Shown in pieces: positions 9,078 to 17,515 of a stretch of DNA of 64,000 nucleotides. This DNA is from a virus. Position numbers and translations under genes: made by a program. Position 1 is the first letter of the stretch, and the number at the start of each line of letters is the position of its first letter. The notes under the pieces are model-generated. The model was not told the DNA's origin. It ran no database searches and saw only the letters and a list, made by a program, of their open reading frames with translations. Location: positions 33,278-97,277 of the IMG/VR virus record IMGVR_UViG_3300034104_004920. One strand, written 5' to 3'.

Positions 9078-9787
9078 ATAAAAAAATAATAATTTGTGCT
9101 GGAGGAGATGGAGGACCAAAGTGGAATAGACATTTAGGCATTTCAAAACACATGATTACAGCATATGGTGAAGCTCTAGTTCACAGAATCCAACGACAGT
9201 TATTAGAATCTGGATTCAACAATATATATGTAGCTTGCTCTTACGAATACAAAGACACCTATCTATTAAAACATATAAAATATATAGAATCGCCAAAATT
9301 ATCTGGTGACTTAGGCGACTACTCATGTGTTTGGCATTATAAAAAATTTTTAGATGTTTATTCTACAACTGTTATATTATTTGCAGATGTTTATTACACA
9401 GATGAATTTATAAACGTTCTAAAGCATGATTCAGGCAATCATTTTAAAATATATGGTAGAAGCGATGCTTCTCATATAACTAAAAATTGGAGGCAAGGAG
9501 AACCATTTGCCATAATTTTAAGTAGTAATGCTGTTAAAAAATACTTTAAATCTTTGAAAGAAGTAATGCTGGTTCTTCCAGATTTTATACAAAAAGGTAA
9601 AGCTATACGAGAAGATATAGGAAAATATACTTATAGAAAATTTGTTGGTATACCATATGAAGCGCCAGGTAATGTAACCGAAGACACACATTGGCACGAA
9701 TGGAACGATTTAACGGATGATTTTGATGATCCAAACGATTGGAAAATAAAATCTGAATTGTTTCCTAATATATTCTACATAAAATGA
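9068..9787 (+). CDS. nucleotidyltransferase-like (GT-A fold) protein
   Basis: 239 residues from ATG 9068, overlapping the previous stop; an upstream in-frame ATG at 9023 would overlap more and is less likely. The N-terminus, KKIIICAGGDGGPKWNRHLG, resembles the Gly-rich NTP-binding loop of sugar-1-phosphate nucleotidyltransferases, and ISKHMITAYGEALVHRIQRQL matches the helix after it. VILFADVYY at about 100 is a plausible metal-binding acidic turn. It might make a CDP- or NDP-linked precursor for the neighbouring transferases. Exact substrate unknown. Confidence 0.6.
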   Translation: MLLNKKIIICAGGDGGPKWNRHLGISKHMITAYGEALVHRIQRQLLESGFNNIYVACSYEYKDTYLLKHIKYIESPKLSGDLGDYSCVWHYKKFLDVYSTTVILFADVYYTDEFINVLKHDSGNHFKIYGRSDASHITKNWRQGEPFAIILSSNAVKKYFKSLKEVMLVLPDFIQKGKAIREDIGKYTYRKFVGIPYEAPGNVTEDTHWHEWNDLTDDFDDPNDWKIKSELFPNIFYIK

Positions 9788-10464
9788 CTCTTGGAAATGT
9801 ACTATTTTTAGGCAGATATAACTGTGAAGTCAGCAATAGTGCTATGCGCTATTTACAAAAACACTGTAATAAACTTGATGTAATATGGTCGAAGGATATG
9901 TCAGAGAGGTTGCCTGAATTTGTAAATAATTGGGAAGGCGATTACATTGTATCTTTTATGAGTTTTTTCATCTTGCCAAAGTCTTTGTTGAATAAAGCAA
10001 AAAAAGATGCTATAAATTTTCACCCAGGACCGCCAAAGTATCGTGGCAGAGGGGCGGCTTCTTTTGCTATATACAATGACGACAGTATATTTGGTGTTAC
10101 CGCGCATCTTATAGACGAATTAATAGACAATGGAAAGATAGTTGCTGTACTAGAGTTTTCCATAGAAGAAGGCGATACTGTTGAAACAATAGTTTACAAG
10201 AGTAGAGAGGCTTTGTATGAATTATTTACCCTAGTGATTGATAGTATATTATTAGATGGTAATTATATACAAAAATCAATTAATAGTTGTATATATCAGT
10301 GGAGTGGTAAACTTAGGTCTATTAAAGAAATAGATAGTTTACGAAAAATTAAACTAGATATTACAAAAAATGAATTGGATAAAATAATAAAAGCCACAGC
10401 TATAGGTACTACTGTACCATACATAGAACTATATGGACATAAGTTTGTATTTAGAGAGACGTGA
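9784..10464 (+). CDS. formyltransferase-family enzyme
   Basis: 226 residues. INFHPGPPKYRGRG at about 77-90 supplies the catalytic Asn-x-His of the methionyl-tRNA/GAR/sugar N-formyltransferase family, and IDNGKIV at about 115 the catalytic Asp; FGVTAHLID is the conserved strand between them. The family moves a formyl group from 10-formyl-THF to an amine. Context points to an amino-sugar rather than tRNA acceptor. The ATG overlaps the stop before it (ATGA). Confidence 0.8.
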   Translation: MTLGNVLFLGRYNCEVSNSAMRYLQKHCNKLDVIWSKDMSERLPEFVNNWEGDYIVSFMSFFILPKSLLNKAKKDAINFHPGPPKYRGRGAASFAIYNDDSIFGVTAHLIDELIDNGKIVAVLEFSIEEGDTVETIVYKSREALYELFTLVIDSILLDGNYIQKSINSCIYQWSGKLRSIKEIDSLRKIKLDITKNELDKIIKATAIGTTVPYIELYGHKFVFRET

Positions 10465-10467
10465 TAT

Positions 10468-11241
10468 ATGGTAAAAGATATCGTTATTGTAACTGGTGGA
10501 TTTGATCCAATACATTCAGGACATATTGCTTATATTCAGGATGCTTCTACCTACGGAAAAGTAGTTGTTGGTGTTAATAGCGACAATTGGCTTGTACGAA
10601 AAAAAGGTAAAGTATTTATGCCGTTTCAAGAGCGTGCAGCTGTAGTACAGAGTATGAGAAATGTTATGTCTGTTATTGACTTCGATGACTCAGACAATTC
10701 AGCCTGTGATGCTATTAACAAAGTACGAAAAATGTACCCACATAACAAAATATTATTTGTGAATGGTGGTGATCGCACAGCAGAAAATATTCCTGAAATG
10801 CGCGTTAATGATACCAATTTAGAATTTATATTTGGAGTTGGTGGTACAAACAAGTTGAATAGTAGCAGCTGGATACTTAAAGAATGGCAAAAGCCTTTAA
10901 AGTTTTCAAAGCCTTGGGGTTACTACACTGTTTTAGACGAAACTAATGCGCATGTAAAAGTAAAAAAATTACATGTTATTCCAAAAGCATCTCTTAGTAT
11001 GCAGAGACATTTTAAAAGAAATGAACTTTGGTTTGTAGCAAACGGAGTAGCGTCGCTAGAACTTTTAGACCAAGATAAAAATAAATATACTCTAACATAC
11101 AATAAGTATGACCGTATAGATATTCCTTTAAACAGTTGGCATAGACTGCATAATGAATCAGAGGATATATTAGAAGTAATAGAAGTACAATACGGCTTGG
11201 AATGTTCCGAGGAGGATATAGAACGAATCTATGCTTTATAA
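10468..11241 (+). CDS. cytidylyltransferase-cupin fusion
   Basis: 257 residues. The N-terminal half (1-130) starts VTGGFDPIHSGHIAYI with the HxGH motif of the glycerol-3-phosphate/heptose cytidylyltransferase family. The C-terminal half (about 145-257) is a mannose-6-phosphate isomerase type II-like cupin: KPWGYYTVLDETNAHVKVKK, then SMQRHFKRNELWFVANGVA. The fusion could activate and then modify or bind a sugar phosphate. It closes the surface cassette. Both domains are clear; the combination is unusual and the substrate unknown. Confidence 0.8.
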   Translation: MVKDIVIVTGGFDPIHSGHIAYIQDASTYGKVVVGVNSDNWLVRKKGKVFMPFQERAAVVQSMRNVMSVIDFDDSDNSACDAINKVRKMYPHNKILFVNGGDRTAENIPEMRVNDTNLEFIFGVGGTNKLNSSSWILKEWQKPLKFSKPWGYYTVLDETNAHVKVKKLHVIPKASLSMQRHFKRNELWFVANGVASLELLDQDKNKYTLTYNKYDRIDIPLNSWHRLHNESEDILEVIEVQYGLECSEEDIERIYAL

Positions 11242-11257
11242 ATAAAGGAGTCCCAAT

Positions 11258-11722
11258 ATGGACCCTATTACTGCAATAGCTATGGCGAGTACTGCATTGG
11301 GTACAATTAAAAGCGCTATTAACACTGGAAAGGAAATTCACGAAGTAACCAGTGAAATAGGCAAATTTTTTGGAGCCGTAACAACCGCAAGGAGTATTCC
11401 AAAAAAGAAAAAGTCTGTTTTTAAAAAGTTATTGGATAGAGGGTCCGTAGAGCAAGAAGCTCTGGAAACAATTGTCAATCAGAAAAAGCTGGAGCAGATG
11501 GAGTCTGAACTACGCGAGTTAATCGTGTATACTTATGGTGTAGAAACCTACAGAGACATGATTATCTTGCGTAGAAAGATAAAACTGGACAGAGAGTTAG
11601 AAGAAAAGAAAGAGCTTTTGAAAAGAAAAGAACTGTTTGAAAACTATATTTATGCAGCCACCATACTTGGATGCGTAGGGGTAATAGCTTGGATAACAAT
11701 CGTAATACTACAAAATATATAA
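11258..11722 (+). CDS. membrane-anchored coiled-coil protein
   Basis: 154 residues after a strong aaaggag RBS. The N-terminus is small-residue rich (DPITAIAMASTALGTIKSAI), the middle is highly charged and coiled-coil prone (LEQMESELRELI, RELEEKKELLKRKELFENY) and the last 22 residues form one transmembrane helix. It precedes the spanin genes by 4 bp, so a role in lysis or virion-membrane interaction is possible. No family recognised. Confidence 0.6.
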   Translation: MDPITAIAMASTALGTIKSAINTGKEIHEVTSEIGKFFGAVTTARSIPKKKKSVFKKLLDRGSVEQEALETIVNQKKLEQMESELRELIVYTYGVETYRDMIILRRKIKLDRELEEKKELLKRKELFENYIYAATILGCVGVIAWITIVILQNI

Positions 11723-11726
11723 AATC

Positions 11727-12194
11727 ATGGAACAAGTATTGTGGATTTTAGGGTTCTTGCCCAAAGCTTTCTGGTTTCTTTTGTTGATAATCTCTTTTTT
11801 AGTGTTGTTATTGAATAGGCTTTTAAATAAAATTCCAGGATTTTATTTGTACAGTGGTTACATAAAAACCGCCTCCGTAATAGCACTGATTGTTTCATCT
11901 TGGTTTATTGGGTACAACTACAATGAAACCAAATGGCAAACAGAAATACAGCAAACAAAACAAAAGATAGAAGTACTGGAACAAAAGAATAAAGACTTGA
12001 GTAACACACTAGAAACCCGTTCTCAAGAAAAGATTGTTGAAATACAAGAAAAAACAAGAAACGTAATAAAGTTTGTAGAAAAGCAAGTGTTCCAAGACAA
12101 AGAAGTAATTAAGTATGTAGAAAGTTGTCCAAAACTGCCAGATGCTGTATTAGAAGCACATAATAGAGCAGCTCACTTGGAGAAGCAAAAATGA
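11727..12194 (+). CDS. inner-membrane spanin subunit (i-spanin, Rz-like)
   Basis: 155 residues: two hydrophobic N-terminal segments (about 5-28 and 46-60), then a long periplasmic coiled coil (TEIQQTKQKIEVLEQKNKD onward). The stop overlaps the start of a small lipoprotein, the usual Rz/Rz1 arrangement. The i-spanin pairs across the periplasm with the lipoprotein to fuse inner and outer membranes at the last step of lysis. Sequence of spanins is poorly conserved, so the call rests on topology and order. Confidence 0.75.
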   Translation: MEQVLWILGFLPKAFWFLLLIISFLVLLLNRLLNKIPGFYLYSGYIKTASVIALIVSSWFIGYNYNETKWQTEIQQTKQKIEVLEQKNKDLSNTLETRSQEKIVEIQEKTRNVIKFVEKQVFQDKEVIKYVESCPKLPDAVLEAHNRAAHLEKQK

Positions 12195-12448
12195 AAATTT
12201 TTGTAGGTTTAGTACTGAGTTTGTTATTAACCGGCTGTTGGAAAACTATTCCCACTTTTCCAACACCTCCGCCTTCAGCCATGGAAAGTTGCCCCGTTTT
12301 AGAAAAAGCAAATGACGCAGATTTAGAGTCTTTTATTAAAACAGTAATAAAAAACTATGAGTCTTATTATTTGTGTAAAAATAAAACAGATACTTGGATA
12401 AAGTGGTATAGTGATACTTCAAAAAACTATAAGGAATCTATTAAATGA
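12191..12448 (+). CDS. outer-membrane spanin lipoprotein (o-spanin, Rz1-like)
   Basis: 85 residues with a signal peptide and lipobox LLLTGC ending at Cys16. The mature part begins with a proline-rich tract (TFPTPPPSA) typical of Rz1. It overlaps the i-spanin by 4 bp and the endolysin by 4 bp. It would be lipidated, sorted to the outer membrane and bind the i-spanin. Confidence 0.8.
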   Translation: MKIFVGLVLSLLLTGCWKTIPTFPTPPPSAMESCPVLEKANDADLESFIKTVIKNYESYYLCKNKTDTWIKWYSDTSKNYKESIK

Positions 12449-13056
12449 TTTCAGAAGATAAATTAAAGGAATTGATTCCTAAAAACAAATATGTCCCTCA
12501 GTGGTCAAAAGCTTTGAATTTAATACTTCCAGACTATGAGATTAATAGTACACTGAGAATTGCTGCATTTTTAGCACAGTGTATTCATGAAAGTGGTGGT
12601 TTTATTTTCTTAACAGAAAACCTAAACTACAAGGCTGAAAGTTTAATGAGAGTATGGCCACGTCATTTCCCTACTTTAGAAATTGCAAAAAGCTATGAGC
12701 GTAATCCACAAAAGATTGCAAATAAGGCGTACGCAAACAGAATGGGTAATGGGGATGAAAACAGTGGCGACGGTTGGCGATACTGCGGACGCGGGTTAAT
12801 TCAATTAACTGGTAAATCAAACTATCAAGCATTTGCAGACTCAATTGAAACATCACTACAAGATATTCCAGAATACCTTCAGACATTCGAAGGGGCGGTT
12901 CAAAGTGCTTGCTGGTTCTGGGAAACAAATAACTTGAATGTGTTAGCTGACAAAAAAGATATTTTGGGATTAACTAAAAAGATCAATGGCGGAACTATTG
13001 GACTAGATGATAGAATAAAACACTACGAACATGCACTCCATGTTTTAGGAGGCTAA
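12445..13056 (+). CDS. endolysin, glycoside hydrolase family 19
   Basis: 203 residues. AAFLAQCIHESGGF at about 40-53 includes the catalytic Glu of GH19 lysozyme/chitinase-like endolysins; GWRYCGRGLIQLTGKSNYQ near 110-128 is the family substrate-binding block, and a second acidic residue lies between them. It cleaves peptidoglycan glycan strands. No signal peptide is visible, so release needs a holin; small membrane proteins follow. Confidence 0.9.
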   Translation: MISEDKLKELIPKNKYVPQWSKALNLILPDYEINSTLRIAAFLAQCIHESGGFIFLTENLNYKAESLMRVWPRHFPTLEIAKSYERNPQKIANKAYANRMGNGDENSGDGWRYCGRGLIQLTGKSNYQAFADSIETSLQDIPEYLQTFEGAVQSACWFWETNNLNVLADKKDILGLTKKINGGTIGLDDRIKHYEHALHVLGG

Positions 13057-13058
13057 TA

Positions 13059-13358
13059 ATGTTAAATGACAAAAAATTGTTTTTGGGATTATTGGCACTA
13101 TTAATAATTCCTATCACGGCATCCTTTATAATGTTTGGAAAAGATCATTTTAGATATCAATGTCAGGATCCAAAAAATTGGAGCTCAGAACAGTGTAAGC
13201 CGCCTATATGTGATGTTACGCGCTCTTGCCCAGAACACGTATTTAAAGGTCAAAGAGATCCGCGATTAGGGCCACCACCACCAGCCGTATTTACCGCACA
13301 GCCCCCAAGCTGTCCTAGTAGTTGTGTTGCAGGAGCACAAGATGGAAAACAAAAATAA
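13059..13358 (+). CDS. small membrane protein, Cys/Pro-rich
   Basis: 99 residues: one N-terminal transmembrane segment (about 7-26) then a Cys- and Pro-rich exported tail with six cysteines and the tract LGPPPPA. Location two bases after the endolysin suggests a lysis accessory or holin/antiholin candidate, but no signature proves it. Confidence 0.55.
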   Translation: MLNDKKLFLGLLALLIIPITASFIMFGKDHFRYQCQDPKNWSSEQCKPPICDVTRSCPEHVFKGQRDPRLGPPPPAVFTAQPPSCPSSCVAGAQDGKQK

Positions 13359-13758
13359 TTTTATGTACACAGAAGAACAACTCATGGCAAGATTAAAGTT
13401 TTTTATAGGTGTATGTCTTGCACTAACACTGTTCGGAATTGTGTTTGTGGTACTGTACAGCATTATATTTGTTGCTCAACCATTGAATGCAATAAGTCCA
13501 ATAGATCAAAAGTTCTTTGAATTGATTGTTCCTATCGCAACTTTTTTGACTGGTACATTGAGCGGTATTATGTTGGCTGGTAATAAAAAAGAAGATCAAG
13601 AAGCAATGTTGAGTGCTCAAAAACTGGCAAACGACAACTTTGCAGAAACAAAAAAGACTATTGCACGAGTTCATGAAGAAAAAAAGGAACCGGCTTTAGG
13701 TCTTCCACAACCACAAGTGTTAAAAGCCCCAGTTCAACCACCACATCCGGAGATTTAA
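13342..13758 (+). CDS. two-TM membrane protein, holin candidate
   Basis: About 139 residues from ATG 13342, inside the end of the gene before; a TTG at 13324 is in frame but lacks support. Two transmembrane helices (about 17-42 and 59-78) are followed by a charged, proline-rich C-terminal tail. Size, topology and place in the lysis block suit a class II-type holin. Function inferred from context only. Confidence 0.55.
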   Translation: MENKNNFMYTEEQLMARLKFFIGVCLALTLFGIVFVVLYSIIFVAQPLNAISPIDQKFFELIVPIATFLTGTLSGIMLAGNKKEDQEAMLSAQKLANDNFAETKKTIARVHEEKKEPALGLPQPQVLKAPVQPPHPEI

Positions 13759-13759
13759 A

Positions 13760-13957
13760 ATGAAAAAAGTTTTTGCACTGTTAGTTTCCTTTAGTTTGTT
13801 GATGCCGGTATATGCGGCAGAAACAAAAGAAGTATGCAAGCCCAAGATGACAAAAGATAACAAAGAGGTTTTGGATAAAAATAAGAAACCTGTTATGGAC
13901 TGCAAAAAAATAAAAGTTCATAAAAAGCATGAAGGAACTCCTGTACCTTCAAAATAA
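13760..13957 (+). CDS. small periplasmic lysine-rich protein
   Basis: 65 residues with a clear signal peptide (KKVFALLVSFSLLMPVYAA, cleavage likely after AxA-like YAA). The mature part is short and very basic with three cysteines. It lies at the end of the lysis block. Function unknown. Confidence 0.6.
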   Translation: MKKVFALLVSFSLLMPVYAAETKEVCKPKMTKDNKEVLDKNKKPVMDCKKIKVHKKHEGTPVPSK

Positions 13958-13980
13958 TCTTTAACTAACCAAGGAATAGC

Positions 13981-14667
13981 ATGGCAGTATCAAGTGGTAA
14001 AAAAGCTAGAAAAGCTCATAACTCGGAAGACTCTTTTTTTGCAACAGAATTTAAAGAAGTCAAACCACTTAATTATATCCAAGAAACATATTTAGATGCT
14101 ATAAAACATAACGATATAGTGTTTGGTGTAGGTAGTGCAGGTACTGGCAAAACCTACATTGCTGCAAATTACGCAGCACATGAACTGTATCACAGAAACA
14201 TAGAAAAAGTAATACTAACACGTCCAAATATTGAAACTGGCAAAGGTCTTGGATTTTTGCCGGGTACATTGGAGGAAAAATATCAGCCGTACTTAGAACC
14301 ATTTGATTCAATATTTTCTAGATCTCTTGGCAAAGGATTTTATGAATACTGCTTGAAGAACAAAAGCATTGAGCCGCGTCCATTAGGCTTTATGAGAGGC
14401 ACTACGTTTGAAAACTGTGTTGTTTTAGTCGACGAGGCTCAAAACTGCACAAAGACCGAACTAAAAATGCTATTGACAAGAGCTGGTAGAAATTGTAAAA
14501 TAATAGTTTCAGGAGACACCGATCAGTGTGATATTGAAAACAGTGGTCTGCAAGACGCAGTAAACCGCCTGAGTCACATAGAAGGAATAGAAGTAGTTCG
14601 CTTCTTAGACTCTGACATTGTTCGTAGCAGACTTTGTAAGAATATAATTATGGCTTATAGGAATTAA
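13981..14667 (+). CDS. phoH: PhoH-like ATPase
   Basis: 228 residues. Walker A GSAGTGKT at about 51-58, Walker B VVLVDEAQN at about 149-157, and SGDTDQCD at about 178 match the PhoH family; ILTRPNIETGKGLGFLPGT is its conserved middle block. PhoH proteins bind and hydrolyse ATP and are linked with RNA metabolism; they are common in large phages. An aagg RBS precedes the ATG. The role in infection is unsettled. Confidence 0.9.
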   Translation: MAVSSGKKARKAHNSEDSFFATEFKEVKPLNYIQETYLDAIKHNDIVFGVGSAGTGKTYIAANYAAHELYHRNIEKVILTRPNIETGKGLGFLPGTLEEKYQPYLEPFDSIFSRSLGKGFYEYCLKNKSIEPRPLGFMRGTTFENCVVLVDEAQNCTKTELKMLLTRAGRNCKIIVSGDTDQCDIENSGLQDAVNRLSHIEGIEVVRFLDSDIVRSRLCKNIIMAYRN

Positions 14668-14668
14668 A

Positions 14669-15439
14669 ATGGAAGAACTAAAAAGTTGCCCTGTTGGTAC
14701 ACTGTACTCAGAGGTAAATCTACAAAATCATATTTTTGCGTTAGAACTTGGTGAGTACGGACCAGCAGACCCTCGTCAGCCCAATACAGAGTTTTGGCAA
14801 AACAAAATGAAAATCTGGGACGTAAATGAGGGCACCGCAATAATGAGAGTTTGCACCAGCTGTCATTTTGCAGATAAAACTGCAGAAATGCAAGACTGCA
14901 TTATTGAAGGACCGGGCGGCGAGTTCAAAGAAAGCGATCTTCCATTGAACCCTGTTTGGGCAGAGATTGATGGATTACCGTACTACTACTGTACCAGATG
15001 GAACATGACAATCAATCCACTGCGTACATGCAACGGTTGGCAACCAGAAGACTGGGAGCCCGACGAAGACGAAGACGAGGAACACTCTAAAAACTACGTC
15101 GAAAAAGCACTTACTTACAAACCTACAACCGGAATGGCAAGTGCAGCGCGCAGAGCATTAAAGTGGAAAGACGAAGGTCAGCGTGGAGGTACACGAGTAG
15201 GATTGGCACGAGCTAATCAGCTTGTGCGCCGTGAAAACCTGAGTGAGAGTACTGTGTTACGTATGTATTCTTTCTTTAGTCGACACGCTGTTGACAAACA
15301 AGCAACAGGATTTAGTAGTGGCGAAGAAGGTTTTCCTAGCCCTGGCCGAGTTGCGTGGGACTTGTGGGGTGGTGACGCTGGCGAGAGTTGGAGCAAAGCC
15401 AAGCGTGATCAAATCATGAGAAGACGAGAAAGCAAGTAA
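14669..15439 (+). CDS. phage structural/maturation-associated domain protein
   Basis: 256 residues in two parts. Residues 1-135 have four spaced cysteines (CTSC, DC, YYYC, RTC) that could bind metal. After an acidic linker (DEDEDEE), the C-terminal 90 residues include GMASAARRALKWK, GGTRVGLARANQLVRRENLS and RMYSFFSRHAVDK...WDLWGGDAGESW. That domain recurs in phage head-maturation and structural polyproteins and is thought to be a DNA- or scaffold-associated module. Last gene before the convergent terminator. Confidence 0.65.
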   Translation: MEELKSCPVGTLYSEVNLQNHIFALELGEYGPADPRQPNTEFWQNKMKIWDVNEGTAIMRVCTSCHFADKTAEMQDCIIEGPGGEFKESDLPLNPVWAEIDGLPYYYCTRWNMTINPLRTCNGWQPEDWEPDEDEDEEHSKNYVEKALTYKPTTGMASAARRALKWKDEGQRGGTRVGLARANQLVRRENLSESTVLRMYSFFSRHAVDKQATGFSSGEEGFPSPGRVAWDLWGGDAGESWSKAKRDQIMRRRESK

Positions 15440-15442
15440 ATA

Positions 15443-15478
15443 AAAAAGCCCGCTTAGTATTATCTAAGCGGGCTTTTT
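15443..15478. terminator. bidirectional intrinsic terminator
   Basis: A long stem (about 15443-15457 with 15464-15478), flanked by A-run on one side and T-run on the other, separates the convergent plus- and minus-strand operons. Confidence 0.9.
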
Positions 15479-15481
15479 GTT

Positions 15482-15691
15482 TTAGTCGTCGTGTTCGTGA
15501 ACAAGGTGTTTGTAGTGTTTCATTGTTAACACAGCACCCTTCTTTTCTTCTGTTAAACGCACAATCTTTTCCATCAATTCGTGCAAGTCTTCGTCTGTTG
15601 CATCTGTTGCGTATTCCATAAGCCGTAGCAGCAGTGGAATATTTAGTTTAACAACATCTTCTGTATCCTGACGTACAATAAATAGCATCAT
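15482..15691 (-). CDS. hypothetical acidic protein
   Basis: 69 residues from the ATG at 15691, which has ggaaag about 10 bases upstream; an earlier in-frame ATG at 15733 would sit inside the gene before it. The sequence (NIPLLLRLMEYATDATDEDL, then EKIVRLTEEKKG) is helical and acidic with a His-rich end. No family recognised. It is the last gene of the minus-strand small virion group. Confidence 0.6.
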   Translation of the reverse strand: MMLFIVRQDTEDVVKLNIPLLLRLMEYATDATDEDLHELMEKIVRLTEEKKGAVLTMKHYKHLVHEHDD

Positions 15692-15707
15692 GATATTCTG
15701 CTTTCCA

Positions 15708-16112
15708 TTAAACTGCGTTCCAATTTGTTCCATTAAATACTAATGTAACACTACCGTCTGTTGCTGCTAAAATTGTATAGCTTGCTGCATTTTCAATCGT
15801 TTCTGCTCCGTTTGGAACAATGGTGATGTCACTTGTTTGGCCGGCTTCTGATTTGATTACAACTGTTCTGCCGTTAGTGCCTGCAGTTAGGTTGATCGTA
15901 ACACCGCCTCCAGCCCCCTGCACGCCCAAATAATAATTTGGAGTAGTACCAGCACTGTCTAATGTATAGGGACTGGCTGCATCAGTAACTGTGTAAACAT
16001 TAACAGTGTCGTTTCCTACACCAGAAATAACACCGTTGGTTACACTGATATTTGTTCCAACTTTAACTACACCGTAGCCTGTAGTTGAGGCTAATGGACT
16101 ATTGAATGCCAT
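15708..16112 (-). CDS. small fibre/virion-like protein
   Basis: 134 residues, Gly/Thr/Val-rich beta structure. The N-terminus TGYGVVKVGTNISVTNGVIS matches the protein at 16437 ([20 protein letters not shown]), and the end TLVFNGTNWNAV matches the ends of the two proteins upstream ([21 protein letters not shown]). The group therefore shares duplicated modules. Tail fibre or head decoration proteins are likely. Confidence 0.6.
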   Translation of the reverse strand: MAFNSPLASTTGYGVVKVGTNISVTNGVISGVGNDTVNVYTVTDAASPYTLDSAGTTPNYYLGVQGAGGGVTINLTAGTNGRTVVIKSEAGQTSDITIVPNGAETIENAASYTILAATDGSVTLVFNGTNWNAV

Positions 16113-16129
16113 GATTTTTTCCTTTAAAG

Positions 16130-16435
16130 TTATCCTGCTATTGTTTTCCAGTTAATGCCGTCATATAATAACAACAATCGGCCGAATTGGGTGTTTATAA
16201 TAGCAAATGCTGCACCATCAATGGTCTTGCCACCAGGTGCTGTGATTGTAATTGGGTTGACTTTGGAATTGCCCGAAAAATCTTTAACGTAATAACTTCT
16301 GCCCTTTTTATCGCCAGAAACTGCTGGTAGTATTATGGACGAACTTGTGGCTACATTACTCAGTATTACCTCGTCATCGGTAGTGATGGTATAAGGAGTT
16401 GTGGTAATTATTTTGGTGTCATAATTTATGGCCAT
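16130..16435 (-). CDS. small fibre/virion-like protein
   Basis: 101 residues. Core PITITAPGGKTIDGA and C-terminal RLLLLYDGINWKTI are shared with its neighbours, a pattern seen in phage surface proteins with a beta-prism fold. Located between two related genes, with 1-bp and 17-bp gaps. No catalytic features. Confidence 0.6.
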   Translation of the reverse strand: MAINYDTKIITTTPYTITTDDEVILSNVATSSSIILPAVSGDKKGRSYYVKDFSGNSKVNPITITAPGGKTIDGAAFAIINTQFGRLLLLYDGINWKTIAG

Positions 16436-16436
16436 T

Positions 16437-16997
16437 TTAGTCTATCCTTGTTACCGTGACTTTGGCAGCATAACCAGTTGGTCGTGTTGGATTAACCTGT
16501 GTAGCAATAGGAGAAAAACCGGTTGTTATATCAGGACTACTCCAGCACATTTGAATATTATCACCAGCTGCTAGTGCTAGTGTAAAATTACCACTTAAAA
16601 ATACAATAGATAACACGTTGGTTAGTTGTAGCTCTTGAGTACTACCAACCACATCTACACCGTTTTTTCTTAACCAAATACTAAGCGTTGCAGTTCCACC
16701 GCTGGTTTTTGTAGTGATCAAATCAAATATTTGAGTGTATGTTCCAGCATTGCTGACAACAATACTGTTGCCACCACCACCAATGCTAACACCATTTGAA
16801 GGACCCAAAGTATCAAAGGTCACGATGTTGATTGCATTAGCAACTGGATTGGACTGAGGTGTGCTGCTGTTAATAAAACCGTAATTGTTAGACCCTGCAG
16901 CTCCAGCACTGATTATTCCATTTGTTACACTTATGCCACTTCCTACTTTTACAACTCCATAGTCTGTGGCACTAGCTATATTCTGATTGTAGCTCAT
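16437..16997 (-). CDS. fibre/virion-like protein
   Basis: 186 residues from ATG 16997, which overlaps the upstream stop (ATGA); a longer ORF start at 17009 lies inside the upstream gene. The N-terminal YGVVKVG module is followed by a TNF/C1q-like beta stretch: [20 protein letters not shown], then [11 protein letters not shown]. Such heads often trimerise at fibre tips. Likely a host-interaction or decoration protein; inferred. Confidence 0.6.
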   Translation of the reverse strand: MSYNQNIASATDYGVVKVGSGISVTNGIISAGAAGSNNYGFINSSTPQSNPVANAINIVTFDTLGPSNGVSIGGGGNSIVVSNAGTYTQIFDLITTKTSGGTATLSIWLRKNGVDVVGSTQELQLTNVLSIVFLSGNFTLALAAGDNIQMCWSSPDITTGFSPIATQVNPTRPTGYAAKVTVTRID

Positions 16998-17497
16998 ACC
17001 ACGTTCCATTCTATTCCGTTGTAGATTAAACTAATAGATCCCCAGTCTGTATTTAGAGTATAACTTGGTTGAATATCTATTGTTGAGGACGTTGCAGTTA
17101 TTGTAATAGGATTTGTATTTGCAGCTCCAACACTGTCTTTTATAACAAACACTTTGCCTAAAGTACCTGCAGGTAGGTTTATTGTAACTGCACCATCATA
17201 AATAACGCCTAAAAAGTATTCATCAACAGTGGCGTTGTATGTGGGGTCGTCTATTAAAGTAACAGGAACGTTTGCAAGTGTGCCTGGTGGACCCTGTGGA
17301 CCGGCCGGACCTTGCGGGCCAACTGGTCCTTGAGGACCAGGCGGGCCGGGCGGGCCTGGTTGACCAACAATACTACTGTTAATAAAAATATCAGAATCAT
17401 CAATCAGTGGTAGTGGAGGACACGGCAGCGGCATCAATGGAGGCGGGGGCAACATATACCAAGACGGCATAAATCCTTGACGTTGATTTTGTTGCAT
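16994..17497 (-). CDS. short collagen-like virion protein
   Basis: 167 residues. A proline-rich start ([16 protein letters not shown]) leads into a nine-triplet Gly-Pro-x collagen block ([19 protein letters not shown] onward, about residues 46-73) and the shared beta module ending [12 protein letters not shown]. It is a small counterpart to the plus-strand collagen fibre. First gene of this cluster after the terminator at 17516. Confidence 0.7.
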   Translation of the reverse strand: MQQNQRQGFMPSWYMLPPPPLMPLPCPPLPLIDDSDIFINSSIVGQPGPPGPPGPQGPVGPQGPAGPQGPPGTLANVPVTLIDDPTYNATVDEYFLGVIYDGAVTINLPAGTLGKVFVIKDSVGAANTNPITITATSSTIDIQPSYTLNTDWGSISLIYNGIEWNVV

Positions 17498-17515
17498 AAT
17501 TATACCTACAATAAA

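Noticed and set aside
5476-11241. Host-derived capsule locus or prophage remnant
   Set aside because: Genes are tightly coupled and AT-rich like the flanking phage genes, with no integrase or attachment site, so they are treated as phage genes.
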